From the NCBI GenBank assembly GCA_013140995.1, contig JABFRX010000286.1, positions 1 through 35,394 of the forward strand: a DNA stretch of 35,394 nt. The letters are read 5' to 3'. The translations under genes and the position numbers were made by a program. The notes beneath the pieces are model-generated. The model saw only the letters and a list, made by a program, of their open reading frames with translations, did no database searches and had not been told where the DNA came from. This DNA comes from Alphaproteobacteria bacterium. Its GTDB lineage: Bacteria; Pseudomonadota; Alphaproteobacteria; Micropepsales; Micropepsaceae. This document shows, piece by piece, positions 1-8,575 of the stretch. Each line of letters opens with the position of its first letter. The stretch's first letter is position 1.

Positions 1-700
1 GATTCATGCCGTGTTTGACGTAGTTGTATGGGGTCAGGTTCACGGCCTTGATCAGCCGCCGTGCGATTTCGGTGCCGACGGTTCCGTCTTCGCGCGGCAC
101 CATGTCGAAGTCGAGCACGTTGATGCAGGCGAGGTCTTGCTCGAACGCTTGCACGGCGGAGAGGCCGTTGCCTGTCATCCAGCTGAGTAGCAAGCGGTTC
201 ACACCTTCATGCGCGACGACGAGCGCGGTGTGCCAGCCGGGCTCAGCCAGCAGACGTTCGAGTGCCGAGACGTTGCGGGCTTGCACATCGCCAAACGCAT
301 CGCCGCCCATCATGCGTGCGCCGGGCACCGCCGCCTGATCGAACTCGAACGTCATGCGTGCTGCGAGTTCTTCGCGGGTCTTCGCGCGGAAGAGACCGCC
401 ACCTTTGATCTCGACCAAGCCGCGGTCGACTTCGAGCGTCAGGTGCGCGGTATCCGCATTTGCCGTCAGCACTAACTCCGCCGTCTGCTGCGTGCGCGGC
501 AGGCCGGAACAGAGTGCGCGATCGAAGCGCACATGGCTGAGCGCAATTCCGCTCGCTCGCGCCTGCTCGCGGCCGAGCGGCGTGAGCGGCACGGAGTCCG
601 TGTGCCCGGTCTCGCGCACCTCAGGCCCGAAATAGTCGACGTGGCCGTGGCGCATCAAATAGATGCGCCGGCGGCCCGTCGTGCCCGGCAATGCCGTCAT
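1..700 (-). CDS. Histidine phosphatase family protein, 3' end outside window
   Basis: Reading the minus strand from an ATG at 700 gives an open frame of 233 codons that runs off the left edge. Near the N-terminus is LMRHGH (about residues 15-20), the RHG phosphohistidine motif of the phosphoglycerate mutase/histidine phosphatase superfamily, and further on VVAHEGVNR carries the second catalytic histidine. The family removes phosphate from small molecules or proteins through a phospho-His intermediate; the substrate here cannot be read. The start codon overlaps the stop of the upstream racemase gene (TGATG), so the two are probably translated in a coupled way and may share a lipid or CoA-related role. 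That link is inference. The C-terminus is not visible. Confidence 0.85.
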   Translation of the reverse strand, partial: MTALPGTTGRRRIYLMRHGHVDYFGPEVRETGHTDSVPLTPLGREQARASGIALSHVRFDRALCSGLPRTQQTAELVLTANADTAHLTLEVDRGLVEIKGGGLFRAKTREELAARMTFEFDQAAVPGARMMGGDAFGDVQARNVSALERLLAEPGWHTALVVAHEGVNRLLLSWMTGNGLSAVQAFEQDLACINVLDFDMVPREDGTVGTEIARRLIKAVNLTPYNYVKHGMN

Positions 701-1824
701 CAGATCGCGCCCGAGACTTTCAACGCGGCGACGTCGCCGGCACTGAACCCGAATGCGCTCAAGATCTGATCGTTGTGCTGCCCGCTCGCCGGCGGTGGGC
801 CCTGCACTTCCACCTTTGTGCGGCTGAACTTCGGCGCGGGGCCTGGCTGCACGACGCCGTCGATTTCGACGAACGAGCCGCGGGCTTTGTTGTGCGGGTG
901 GTTCGGCGCTTCGGCGAGCGAAAGCACCGGCGCGTAGCAGACGTCCGTGCCTTCCATCAGCTTGTCCCATTGCTCACGCGTTTTCGTTTTCATCACGCGC
1001 GCGACCTTCTCCTTGAGGCTTGGCCACTTCGCGCGGTCCATCTGGGACTGGAATTCGGGATCGGTGAGCGACGCCTTCTCCAGCAGCAACGCATAGAATT
1101 GCGGTTCGATCGACCCGATCGACACCCACTTCCCGTCCGACGTTTCATACGTGTCGTAGAAGTGCGCCCCGCCGTCGAGTAAGTTCACGCCCTTTTCGTC
1201 CTGCCACATGCCCATCGCCTTGAAGCCGTAGAACATCGACATCAGCGACGCCGCGCCTTCCGTCATCGCGCAGTCGACGACTTGGCCCCTGCCGGAGCCG
1301 CGCGCTTCGAACAACGCGCACGCCATGCCGAACGCGAGATACAGCGCGCCGCCGCCGAAATCGCCAACCAGGTTGAGCGGCGGCACCGGCGTTTCACCTT
1401 TGCGTCCGATACCGTGCAGTGCGCCGGTGAGCGCGATGTAGTTGATGTCGTGCCCGGCGGCTTGAGACAGAGGGCCGGTTTGTCCCCATCCGGTCATGCG
1501 GCCGTAAACCAATTTCGGGTTCCGTGCGAGCGCGGCATCGGGACCCAAGCCCAGCTTCTCCATAACCCCAGGTCGAAACCCTTCGAGCAATGCGTCCGAT
1601 TGGGCGATCAACTTCAGCGCGACTTCCACAGCTTCGGGCTTCTTCAAATCCAGCGCCAAAGAGCGCCGTCCGCGGCTTGTTACGTCGAATTTGTTGGCAC
1701 CGCGCCCGCCCTTGCGGTCGATGCGTACAACTTCTGCGCCCATGTCGCTCAAGAGCATGGTGCAAAACGGGCCGGGGCCGATACCTGCGAACTCGACGAG
1801 CTTCACACCTTTGAGCGGACCCAT
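700..1824 (-). CDS. CoA-transferase family III protein, alpha-methylacyl-CoA racemase type
   Basis: This 374-residue protein belongs to the CaiB/BaiF family III fold. It shows the residues used by alpha-methylacyl-CoA racemases: His125-Asp126 in AGHDINY, Asp155 in LVGDFGGG and Glu240 in SIEPQFY, at almost the same numbering as the mycobacterial enzyme MCR (His126, Asp156, Glu241). These enzymes interconvert the R and S forms of 2-methylacyl-CoA thioesters so that branched-chain or sterol side-chain acyl groups can enter beta-oxidation in the cytoplasm. I chose the ATG at 1824 because GGAGG lies 7 bases upstream; an in-frame TTG at 1845 would add seven residues but has no such site. The stop overlaps the next gene's start. 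A CoA transferase activity cannot be excluded. Confidence 0.9.
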   Translation of the reverse strand: MGPLKGVKLVEFAGIGPGPFCTMLLSDMGAEVVRIDRKGGRGANKFDVTSRGRRSLALDLKKPEAVEVALKLIAQSDALLEGFRPGVMEKLGLGPDAALARNPKLVYGRMTGWGQTGPLSQAAGHDINYIALTGALHGIGRKGETPVPPLNLVGDFGGGALYLAFGMACALFEARGSGRGQVVDCAMTEGAASLMSMFYGFKAMGMWQDEKGVNLLDGGAHFYDTYETSDGKWVSIGSIEPQFYALLLEKASLTDPEFQSQMDRAKWPSLKEKVARVMKTKTREQWDKLMEGTDVCYAPVLSLAEAPNHPHNKARGSFVEIDGVVQPGPAPKFSRTKVEVQGPPPASGQHNDQILSAFGFSAGDVAALKVSGAI

Positions 1825-1915
1825 GACATTGCCTCCGTTATTCAATAATTGTTGTGTAACGACGGGTTTAGTTCATCGCGAACGCGCCCGCAAATCGAGT
1901 ACTGGAGTGATGGGG

Positions 1916-2578
1916 ATGACGTTACGCACTGTTGCAGCAGCCGCGGCTTGCATAGGCTCGCTGTTGTTGGCGGGTCTCGCCGGCGCCGACGGATTGCCCG
2001 ACGACGAAGACTTCAACCCCGTACCGTCGGAGCCCGGCGTACCGGCGCCCGGTGTCGTGCAACCACCACCGATCAAAGACACGAAGCCGGCACCTGCTGT
2101 TGTGCCGAAGCCTGCACCGGCGCCTGTTGTTGTTCCAACACCCGCACCCGTTCCACCGGCGACGCCGGCGCCTACGCCACCTGCGACAACGCCTCCGGCT
2201 ACACCGGCGACGACACCGCCGCCTGCAGCATCGACGACACCACCACCCACGCCTGCGCCGTCATCCGCCGCGTCGCTTTCGCGCCTGCATGCCGTCATCT
2301 CGATCGACGTGCAGTTGATGGAACGCCAACCGCCGCTGGCGGAGGTCACCGTCAAAGGCGTCGCACCAACTGGCGGGTGGACGAACGTCACGCTTCGTCC
2401 GCTTGAAACGAAAGGCGGCGTGCTTGAGCTGGAACTCGTCGGCACACCGCCGGCTGGACCGGCGACGCAGGCGCTGACAAACGTTGCCGCGGCCGTTCAA
2501 ATCAATCCGCTGCCCGCCGAGGTCAAGATGATCCGCATCGTCAGCCAGACGAACAAGGCGCTGAAGGTAATCCGCTAG
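1916..2578 (+). CDS. Secreted proline/alanine/threonine-rich protein of unknown function
   Basis: The 220-residue product begins with a Sec-type signal peptide (MTLRTVAAAAACIGSLLLAG, likely cleaved near LAGA). A low-complexity stretch of roughly 100 residues rich in Pro, Ala, Thr and Val follows, with PAP and TPP repeats, and then a compact C-terminal region of about 95 residues with alternating hydrophobic residues typical of a beta-rich fold. I do not recognise the C-terminal domain. The architecture suggests an exported protein whose proline-rich part spans the periplasm or cell wall and places the C-terminal domain away from the membrane; this is inference. The start at 1916 is chosen because GGAG lies 8 bases upstream; in-frame ATG 1910 is too close to it. 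The stop codon overlaps that of the convergent SDR gene within a CTAG. Confidence 0.75.
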   Translation: MTLRTVAAAAACIGSLLLAGLAGADGLPDDEDFNPVPSEPGVPAPGVVQPPPIKDTKPAPAVVPKPAPAPVVVPTPAPVPPATPAPTPPATTPPATPATTPPPAASTTPPPTPAPSSAASLSRLHAVISIDVQLMERQPPLAEVTVKGVAPTGGWTNVTLRPLETKGGVLELELVGTPPAGPATQALTNVAAAVQINPLPAEVKMIRIVSQTNKALKVIR

Positions 2579-3336
2579 CCGAGTAACTGCCCATCATCGA
2601 TGGTGAACAGCGAGCCGGTGATGAAGGAGGCGTGGCGCGAGCAGAGCAACAATAGCGTCGCGTCGAGGTCTTCTTCCTTCCCGATCCGCTTGCGCGGGAA
2701 GGTCGCGATCTGCTTCTGCCCGCCGTCCGTCTTGAACCATTGATCGTTGATTTCGGTTTCGATGAAGCCGGGACAGATCGCGTTCACCGCGATGTGATGT
2801 TTCGCCCACTCCCGCGCGAGGCCCTTTGTCATCATCGCGACTGACGCTTTCGACATGCTGTAGGCGACGAGGCCAGGCAGCGCCTTGAATGCGCCTATCG
2901 AAGCAATGTTAACAACCCGGCCCTGAGTCTTCTGCTCCAACATGCGTGCGCCAACCGCTTGCGCGACGAAGAACGCGCCCTTCACGTTCGTGTTCATGAG
3001 CGTGTTGTAATCTTCCTCGTTCAAGGTCACCGCACTGGACTGCACGTTCAAACCGGCGTTGTTAACGAGAATTGAGATCGGCCCCGCCGCCTTCTCAGCC
3101 GCAGAAACACAGGCGCGAATACCTGCGACATCCGTGACATCGAGCGCGAGCGCGGTCGCGCGGCCACCCTTCGCAGCGATCCTGTCCCTTAACGCGTGCA
3201 ACCGTTCGACGCGCCGTCCGGTGATCACCACGTGTGCGCCTGCGTCGCTCAAGATTTCTGCGAAGCGCGCGCCGAAGCCACTGGTTGCGCCGGTGATGAA
3301 CGCGGTTTGTTCCTTAAGATCGAACGTCACTTGCAT
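2575..3336 (-). CDS. SDR family NAD(P)-dependent oxidoreductase
   Basis: A 253-residue classical short-chain dehydrogenase/reductase, full length for the family. The cofactor motif TGATSGFG is at 15-22, the structural NNAG at 92-95, and the catalytic set is Ser146 (NIAS), Tyr159 and Lys163 (YSMSK), with Asn117 as the fourth member. Arginines right after the second beta-strand (ITGRR, about 41-42) suggest preference for NADPH, which is inference. The C-terminal GSLFTIDDGQ matches the usual SDR ending, where a G...DGG-like motif closes the fold. Members reduce ketones or oxidise alcohols, and 3-oxoacyl reductases look very similar; the substrate cannot be assigned. It converges on the proline-rich gene, the two stop codons overlapping. 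Confidence 0.92.
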   Translation of the reverse strand: MQVTFDLKEQTAFITGATSGFGARFAEILSDAGAHVVITGRRVERLHALRDRIAAKGGRATALALDVTDVAGIRACVSAAEKAAGPISILVNNAGLNVQSSAVTLNEEDYNTLMNTNVKGAFFVAQAVGARMLEQKTQGRVVNIASIGAFKALPGLVAYSMSKASVAMMTKGLAREWAKHHIAVNAICPGFIETEINDQWFKTDGGQKQIATFPRKRIGKEEDLDATLLLLCSRHASFITGSLFTIDDGQLLG

Positions 3337-3453
3337 GTGTCTTCGAACTTCTCAAAAAGGTTGCGGACAATTATCCTTAAACGACATGGCTCATCTTCCA
3401 TAGCGACGAAAACTGCTTTTCTGTTGCGCCTTTCCATGCGTATCTTTCCGCCT

Positions 3454-4104
3454 ATGCAAATCGACGTCATCTCCGACACGGTCTGTCCGTGGTGTTACAT
3501 CGGCAAGCGCCGCCTGGAGCGCGCGCTTCGTCTGCGGCCCCAGATCGAATTCGACGTGCGCTGGCGCCCGTTTCAACTCGATCCGCACACGCCCGTCGAA
3601 GGCGTGGACCGCAAAGCCTATATGGAGCGCAAGTTCGGCTCGTCGGAGAAGATCAAGCCGATCCACAACGCGCTTCTGAAAGCGGGTGAGGACGAAGGTA
3701 TCGCGTTTGCGTTTGAAAAAATTACGCGTACGCCGAACACGATGAATTCGCACCGCGTTATCCGCTGGGCGCATTCGTTGGGGTTGCAAGATCAACTCGT
3801 CGAACGCCTGTTCCGCGCTTACTTCATCGAAGGCGCTGACATCGGTCAAATCAAAGTGCTGGCCGCCATCGCGGATGAAGTGGGCCTCGACGGCGAACTC
3901 GTCGAAGAACTGCTGAACTCCGACGCCGATCGTGAATCGGTTGAGCGCGAGGACACCATGGCCCGCAAGATCGGCATCAACGGCGTGCCCACGTTCCTGG
4001 TCGGCGGCAAGACGCTGGTCAATGGCGCGCAGGACGCGGAGCATCTGGTCCGCATCATCGACCGCGTAGCCTCCGAAGGCGAAAACGCGGTGGCGACGGG
4101 TTAG
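3454..4104 (+). CDS. DsbA family oxidoreductase, FrnE-like
   Basis: A 216-residue protein starting MQIDVISDTVCPWC, with the CPWC redox motif at 11-14 directly after the first beta-strand, as in the FrnE/2-hydroxychromene-2-carboxylate isomerase branch of the DsbA thioredoxin fold. The helical insertion and the closing GINGVPTFLVGG motif with the cis-proline (about 175-186) are present. There is no signal peptide, so it should act in the cytoplasm as a thiol-disulfide oxidoreductase or glutathione-dependent isomerase. No clear ribosome binding site precedes either candidate start; I chose ATG 3454 because family members begin just before this beta-strand. In-frame ATG 3436 would add six residues. 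An inverted-repeat element follows the stop. Confidence 0.88.
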   Translation: MQIDVISDTVCPWCYIGKRRLERALRLRPQIEFDVRWRPFQLDPHTPVEGVDRKAYMERKFGSSEKIKPIHNALLKAGEDEGIAFAFEKITRTPNTMNSHRVIRWAHSLGLQDQLVERLFRAYFIEGADIGQIKVLAAIADEVGLDGELVEELLNSDADRESVEREDTMARKIGINGVPTFLVGGKTLVNGAQDAEHLVRIIDRVASEGENAVATG

Positions 4105-4130
4105 AGCGCGTTCGCCCGTCGTAGGTTCGT

Positions 4131-4291
4131 TTCGAGTCAGCCTCACACCAAGCCACGAAGACAAAGGCTGCACGAAGTGGCCTCTCCGCGCGCGGCAGAG
4201 CGCATTCATGCTTCAGCGGGCGCTTCGCGCCGAGGGGGCCCACTTCGTGAAAACTTCGTACCTTCGTGGCGTGGTGTGAGGCTGACTCGAA
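4131..4291. repeat. Long imperfect inverted repeat with iterated CACGAAG arms
   Basis: The left arm (4131-4180) and right arm (4239-4291) are reverse complements over their outer 30 bases with one mismatch (CACCAAGCC versus CACCACGCC) and again at the inner end in CACGAAGTGG. Between these, each arm carries further copies of an ACGAAG/CACGAAG word. The loop of about 58 bases is GC-rich. It fills the gap between the convergent ends of the DsbA-like gene and feoB, and could serve as a transcription barrier for both. The layout resembles the element at 10978-11139, although the iterated word differs. Confidence 0.75.
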
Positions 4292-4292
4292 G

Positions 4293-6116
4293 CTAGAGCC
4301 CCGCCCAGCGGGCTGTCCAGTAGGTGGCGCCGGCTGCGGCGTAGGCCATCACGAATAGATACGCGAACATGAATGCGGTCCAGCGCCATGAGTTCATTTC
4401 GCGGCGCGCCACCGCGAGTGTCGCCATGCACTGTGGCGCGAAGACGTACCAGGCGAGGAAGGCCAGCGCCGTCGGCAACGACCACGCGGTTTGCAGCGCT
4501 TGTGCGAGGCCCGCACCCTCGCCGTCGCCCTGCACCGCGTAAACTGTACCCAGCGCGCCGACCGCAACTTCCCGCGCGGCGAAGCCCGGGACCAGGGCGA
4601 TTGCGATCTCCAAGTTGAATCCGATCGGCGCGAGCAGCGGCTCGAGCCAACTGCCCAACATGCCGGCGTAGCTTTCGCGTATCGTCGTGGCGGAACTCGG
4701 ATAGCTCGACAGGAACCAGAGGATCACCGAGATCACGAAGATGTACATGCCCGCGCGCTTCAAGAACGCCCAACCGCGCATCCAAAGATTGATGAAGAAG
4801 TCGCGCGCGTCGGGCAGCTTGTAGGTCGGCATTTCCATAAGGAGCGGCTGCGGCCGCCCTTGGGTCAGCGTACGCTTCAAGAGGAACGCGACGACCACCG
4901 CGCTGACCACGCCCGAGATGTAGAGCGCGAACATCACAAGCCCCTGCAGATTGAACCAGCCGACCGCGGTCGGCGGGATGAACGCCGCGATGATGAGCGT
5001 GTAGACCGGCAGCCGCGCCGAACACGTCATCAACGGTGCCACCAAAATCGTCGTCAGCCGGTCATTCTCGTTCTCAATCGTGCGCGCCGACATCATGCCC
5101 GGGATCGCGCAGGCAAAGCTCGATAGCAACGGAATGAACGCGCGCCCGTTCAACCCGACGCGCAGCATCAACTCGTCCATCAAGAACGCCGCGCGCGCCA
5201 TATAGCCCGAGGCTTCCAACGCCAAAATGAACGCGAACAAGATCAGAATCTGCGGCAGGAACACGATCACGCTCCCGACACCCGCAATGATGCCGTTGAC
5301 GATCAGGCTTTTCAGCCAACCCTCGCCAAGCGTCCCGCCGATCCATGCGCCCAACGCGGCGAAGCCGTCCTCGATCAACGTCATCGGCAGCTCGGCCCAG
5401 GTGAACACGGCCTGGAACACGAGGAACAGCAACCCGAACAGAATAAACAACCCGGCGACCGGATTGAGCACGATGCGGTCGATGGCGCGCGTGATTTGGT
5501 TCATCGCGGGTTCGGCGAGGATCGCCTCGCGCGCAATGTCCCGCGCCTCGCGCTGCACCGTGCGCAGATCGGCAACATGTCCCTCCGTCGTGGCAGCAGG
5601 CGCCGTCGCGACCAGATCGTCGAGCCGCGCGAGCAACGGCGCGCGGCCGGCTTTGCGTGTCGCGGTGGTGGTCACCACCGGAAAGCCAAGCCGCTGTTCC
5701 AACTTCGCGACATCGATCTTCACGCCGTCGCGTTCGGCCAGATCGATCATGTTCAGCGCGAGCAGCATCGGCCGGCCGAGCGACTTCAGCTGCAGCGCCA
5801 AATGCAAATGCGTGCGCAAGTCCGCCGCATCGACAAGCACGAGCAGCGCGTCAGGCGGCGGCTCTTGTGCCCCCTGCCCGCTTATTACGCCCACCGCAAT
5901 CCGCTCATCCAGCGAGCGCGCCGACAAGCCGTAGATGCCGGGCAGATCGATCAACTCCACCGTACGTCCGCCCGGCGTCGCGAACGTGCCGCTCCGCCGC
6001 TCGACGGTGACGCCCGCATAGTTCGCGACCTTCGCGCGGCCCCCAGTGAGCCCGTTGAACAGCGTCGACTTGCCCGAATTCGGGGCGCCGACAAGCGCGA
6101 GACGAAAGGCACTCAT
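4293..6116 (-). CDS. feoB: Ferrous iron transport protein B
   Basis: A 607-residue FeoB. The N-terminal G-domain shows G1 GAPNSGKST (10-18), the G2 threonine near residue 37, G3 DLPG (57-60) and G4 NMID (122-125). A short helical linker region follows, then a polytopic membrane part with two Gate-like halves, including the conserved CAIPGMMSAR and the later PGFAAREVAVG. FeoB moves Fe2+ across the inner membrane, with GTP binding regulating the pore. It is shorter than the 773-residue E. coli protein, and no feoC is nearby. The start ATG at 6116 overlaps the feoA stop (ATGA), so the pair is translationally coupled. Control by the palindrome at 6354-6376 upstream of feoA is likely. Its stop lies against the inverted-repeat element. 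Confidence 0.97.
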   Translation of the reverse strand: MSAFRLALVGAPNSGKSTLFNGLTGGRAKVANYAGVTVERRSGTFATPGGRTVELIDLPGIYGLSARSLDERIAVGVISGQGAQEPPPDALLVLVDAADLRTHLHLALQLKSLGRPMLLALNMIDLAERDGVKIDVAKLEQRLGFPVVTTTATRKAGRAPLLARLDDLVATAPAATTEGHVADLRTVQREARDIAREAILAEPAMNQITRAIDRIVLNPVAGLFILFGLLFLVFQAVFTWAELPMTLIEDGFAALGAWIGGTLGEGWLKSLIVNGIIAGVGSVIVFLPQILILFAFILALEASGYMARAAFLMDELMLRVGLNGRAFIPLLSSFACAIPGMMSARTIENENDRLTTILVAPLMTCSARLPVYTLIIAAFIPPTAVGWFNLQGLVMFALYISGVVSAVVVAFLLKRTLTQGRPQPLLMEMPTYKLPDARDFFINLWMRGWAFLKRAGMYIFVISVILWFLSSYPSSATTIRESYAGMLGSWLEPLLAPIGFNLEIAIALVPGFAAREVAVGALGTVYAVQGDGEGAGLAQALQTAWSLPTALAFLAWYVFAPQCMATLAVARREMNSWRWTAFMFAYLFVMAYAAAGATYWTARWAGL

Positions 6117-6343
6117 ACCGGCTCGACCTCGACCAGCGCCGCTTCTGGCGCGCGCAACGCGATGATCGTGCGGTTGAGCCGCACCGCCAACGTCCGTCCC
6201 CCGAACGGGCCGCGGGTCAACATCTCAACCTCGTCCCCCTCGGAGAAGCCAACTTCGCGGAGTTTGGCCTCGAGTTCGGTGGAGGCAGGATCGACGCCGC
6301 GCACGCGCGCGACGCGGCCAGGGAGTAGTTCGTGGAGTTTCAT
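6113..6343 (-). CDS. feoA: Ferrous iron transport protein A
   Basis: A 76-residue FeoA with the small SH3-like fold expected for the family: an N-terminal MKLHELLPG, a central LREVGFSEGDEVEML and a C-terminal strand set ending in ALVEVEP. FeoA is a cytoplasmic partner of FeoB needed for ferrous iron uptake. The ATG at 6343 is chosen because the homologous fold starts there; a longer in-frame reading to 6481 would run through the regulatory palindrome and encodes nothing recognisable. No strong Shine-Dalgarno site is visible. The TGA overlaps the feoB ATG by the usual ATGA arrangement. The start lies about 10 bases from the Fur-like site. Confidence 0.93.
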   Translation of the reverse strand: MKLHELLPGRVARVRGVDPASTELEAKLREVGFSEGDEVEMLTRGPFGGRTLAVRLNRTIIALRAPEAALVEVEPV

Positions 6344-6353
6344 GCGGGGTAGC

Positions 6354-6376
6354 TTATTGCGAATTATTCGCAATAA
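6354..6376. promoter_or_regulatory. Fur-box-like palindrome upstream of feoAB
   Basis: Two perfect 11-base arms, TTATTGCGAAT and ATTCGCAATAA, flank one central T. The core reads TGCGAAT-T-ATTCGCA, the 7-1-7 geometry of Fur binding sites, with GCGAAT half-sites as reported in several proteobacteria. It lies 10 bases upstream of the feoA start on the minus strand, where a bound repressor would block transcription or the leader. The divergent CPBP gene starts about 100 bases away. Fur identity is inferred from sequence and context. Confidence 0.7.
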
Positions 6377-6479
6377 CAAGTTCGGGTCCGGGTGGCTTGG
6401 CGTTAACACCCAAAGCGTTACATCTTGCCCTGAAGCCTGAACCTTTCTTGACTGACAATTTTTGGGGCACAGCAACGTC

Positions 6480-7457
6480 ATGAGTGGTTACGACCAAACC
6501 CGCGACATGCCATACGGTCCGGCCGGCGAGCGCGCGCGCATATGGCACCCGATCGTCATCATCATCGGCGGCTTCCTCGCCTTCTTTGTTTGGGCCCTCG
6601 TCCCCAGCGTGGTGTTGGCGTCGATGGACGCCGCCGCCGGCAAGACCGACCTGATGGCGCCCGACGCGCTGTTGGTCCAATACGGTTTGGCGGCGCTTGG
6701 CATTTCGTTCGCGCTGATCTTGCTGCACTTTCTGTTCTGGACCCGCGTCGTGGAACGGCGCCCGCTCACGTCTATCGGCATGTTGCGCGGCGGACGGCCG
6801 GGCCAGTATGTGAACGGTCTCGCCTACGGTGCGTTGTTTGCACTGATCGTGACGCTTGCCGCCATCGTGGCGTCGATGCATTTCGGTTTCGCGATGCCTG
6901 CGATGTTCGTGGGCACGGAGAACGTCTTGCGGCCCGATGTGTTGCTCTTCGTCGCCATGATTGTTCCCGTGGTTTTCATCCAGGGCGGGACGGAGGAAGT
7001 GGTCTTCCGCGGCTGGATGCTCTCAGCACTCAGCGCGCGCACGTCGATTACGCTCGCCGTGCTGGTGAGCTCGGCCGCGTTCGGGATTTTCCATTTCGAC
7101 CGCTTCCTGCTGGACGTGCGTTTCGCCGCGATCTTCATCTCGACCACAATCGTGCTCGGCACCTTCCTTGGCGTTTGGGCGGTGCAGGCCGGTTCGATAG
7201 CGGGGCCGGCGGGCTTCCACGGCGCCTATAACGCGTTGCTGTTCGTGATGGGCTATCTGGATGGCGTTGCCAAAGCCAAGCCCGGTGCCACCACCGCGCA
7301 AATCTGGGCCGACATGATGAGCCTCGAGGCCATGCAACAAATCGCCCGCAACACCGACTACATCGCCGCCATGCAGACGGCGGTGATCGTGGGCTCGCTG
7401 ATCGGCATTGTGGTGTTGCTGATGCGAGGGGACAGGCGGGAGTTTGCGGAAGCGTGA
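6480..7457 (+). CDS. CPBP family intramembrane glutamic endopeptidase
   Basis: A 325-residue multi-pass membrane protein with the signature motifs of the CPBP (CAAX protease and bacteriocin-processing, ABI) family: EEVVFRG for EExxxR, FGIFHF for FxxxH, and a later HGAYNAL carrying the third conserved histidine and the asparagine. Long hydrophobic segments before, around and after these motifs match the family's eight-helix core plus extra helices. Bacterial members cleave substrates within the membrane or near it; the target is unknown. I chose ATG 6480 because it precedes a cytoplasmic polar stretch before the first membrane segment; an in-frame TTG at 6462 has less support. It is divergent from feoAB and shows no functional link to it. 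Confidence 0.88.
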   Translation: MSGYDQTRDMPYGPAGERARIWHPIVIIIGGFLAFFVWALVPSVVLASMDAAAGKTDLMAPDALLVQYGLAALGISFALILLHFLFWTRVVERRPLTSIGMLRGGRPGQYVNGLAYGALFALIVTLAAIVASMHFGFAMPAMFVGTENVLRPDVLLFVAMIVPVVFIQGGTEEVVFRGWMLSALSARTSITLAVLVSSAAFGIFHFDRFLLDVRFAAIFISTTIVLGTFLGVWAVQAGSIAGPAGFHGAYNALLFVMGYLDGVAKAKPGATTAQIWADMMSLEAMQQIARNTDYIAAMQTAVIVGSLIGIVVLLMRGDRREFAEA

Positions 7458-7571
7458 GGATGTCGGCACACGCGGCGGTTGGGGGACATGATAACCCGTC
7501 GCCGGACTTCCGGAGCTGCGCGCGTCAGCATGGTGGCGCTAAAGGCAAGGGATACCTAAGGCGTCCCCGTA

Positions 7572-8174
7572 TTATTGCCGTTGACGCTGAACTATCGGAT
7601 TCCCAGGCCCATTGGAACCAGGAAATTGCCAACCCATATGCGTTACACTGTTGATGACGGTGCAAGTCAGATCGAGGGCGTGCAGCCGAACTTGGTGCAA
7701 ATAGCCGAAATCGACTTTGGTGTCGAAAATCCTATTCTGCTTGTCGACGAAGAACGGCACGGACCGACCCTGTGTATCGGGCGCGCGCCACGAACCATGG
7801 CAAATGACGTTTCGAATGGCCGCTGCCTTCCGAAGGTCCTCTAAAAGTACGTCAAGGTTCGTTATCGTCGAAGCTTTGTTGTCGCGAACCGCTTTGCCGT
7901 AAGCATCGATCAAACCCCCCAGGGGATCACTGAGCGCCCGTTGTAGCGTCGGCAACCACTTCTCGAACTCAGCGTCTATCTGGTTCTCAGGAAATTCGCG
8001 TGTCGCCGTGAAAGAGAAAATTGCTTTGCCGAGAGTCTCCTCGAGAAATCCGAAAGTAGCGACTACACGACCCAAAGCCTCCCAAAACTCGTTACTGTGC
8101 AAGTGAGTAGGAAAATTCTTCGGTAGGCTCTGGACATTGGTTACGTACCGCTTCGGCTTCTCCACGCTCGTCAA
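7572..8174 (-). CDS. HEPN-like protein of unknown function beside HigBA
   Basis: A 200-residue, mostly helical protein. I recognise no named family, but residues 121-126 read RNVICH and are followed by G, which fits the Rx4-6H motif of HEPN domains with the usual polar residue after Arg. An upstream helix, WEALGRVVATFGFLEETLG, is like the helix that packs against this motif in HEPN and related unknown proteins. HEPN proteins are often RNases in toxin-antitoxin and defence modules; activity here is inference. I chose the TTG at 8174 because GGGAGG precedes it by five bases; extending further upstream would run into higA. It is on the same strand as higB-higA, 82 bases downstream of higA, and could share their transcript. 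Its bases look less GC-rich than the surroundings, hinting at transfer. Confidence 0.6.
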   Translation of the reverse strand: MTSVEKPKRYVTNVQSLPKNFPTHLHSNEFWEALGRVVATFGFLEETLGKAIFSFTATREFPENQIDAEFEKWLPTLQRALSDPLGGLIDAYGKAVRDNKASTITNLDVLLEDLRKAAAIRNVICHGSWRAPDTQGRSVPFFVDKQNRIFDTKVDFGYLHQVRLHALDLTCTVINSVTHMGWQFPGSNGPGNPIVQRQRQ

Positions 8175-8256
8175 TTTTTCCTCCCTAGGGCAAAGGTATG
8201 ATACCAGGCGGGGGCATACGACAAACTCTAAGGTTGCTCGCACGTTGTGCCTCACA

Positions 8257-8568
8257 CTACTCCGCCGCGTCGAGCGCACGTACGCGCGCTTCAATCGATC
8301 TTCCCACGTCACGCTTTGCCTTACGAAGCTCGAACTCGGCTTGGAGGTTCAGCCAAAACTGCGGTGTATTTCCAAAGTACTTCGCCAGCCGGAGAGCGAC
8401 ATTGGCGGTAATAGCGCTTTTGCCATGCACGATGTCGTGTACGCGCGCCGGACTTAGGTCGAGATCGCGCGCGAGACGATTCTGACTGAGCGCATGGGGT
8501 TTCATGAACTCTTCGAACAGGATTTCGCCCGGCGGGATCAATTCCAGAACGGCCTTGGTCTTGCTCAT
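8257..8568 (-). CDS. higA: HigA family antitoxin, XRE type
   Basis: A 103-residue antitoxin. The N-terminal PPGEILFEEFMKPHALSQNRLARDL leads into a helix-turn-helix (about residues 25-70) with SPARVHDIVHGKSAIT as recognition helix and turn, then the family-typical ALRLAKYFGNTPQFWLNLQ. HigA binds and neutralises HigB and represses their shared promoter. ATG 8568 is preceded by GAGG with 5 bases spacing, and family members begin here, so a longer in-frame reading upstream is rejected. It follows higB by 7 bases on the same strand, in the toxin-first order characteristic of higBA. The HEPN-like gene lies downstream. Confidence 0.93.
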   Translation of the reverse strand: MSKTKAVLELIPPGEILFEEFMKPHALSQNRLARDLDLSPARVHDIVHGKSAITANVALRLAKYFGNTPQFWLNLQAEFELRKAKRDVGRSIEARVRALDAAE

Positions 8569-8575
8569 TGCATCC

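Noticed and set aside
1825-1845. TTG start of the racemase seven codons earlier
   Set aside because: GGAGG is correctly spaced for ATG 1824, and the catalytic residue numbering then fits known racemases.
1873-2445. Long minus-strand frame opposite the proline-rich gene
   Set aside because: It is low-complexity Gly/Ala/Val/Thr-rich antisense of the proline codons and lacks any domain or start signal.
3391-4209. 272-codon minus-strand frame opposite the DsbA-like gene
   Set aside because: The plus strand has the CPWC motif and cis-proline loop; the minus frame resembles no protein.
8175-8312. Extension of the HEPN-like protein by 46 residues upstream
   Set aside because: The extra residues would overlap higA, and GGGAGG directly before TTG 8174 marks the real start.
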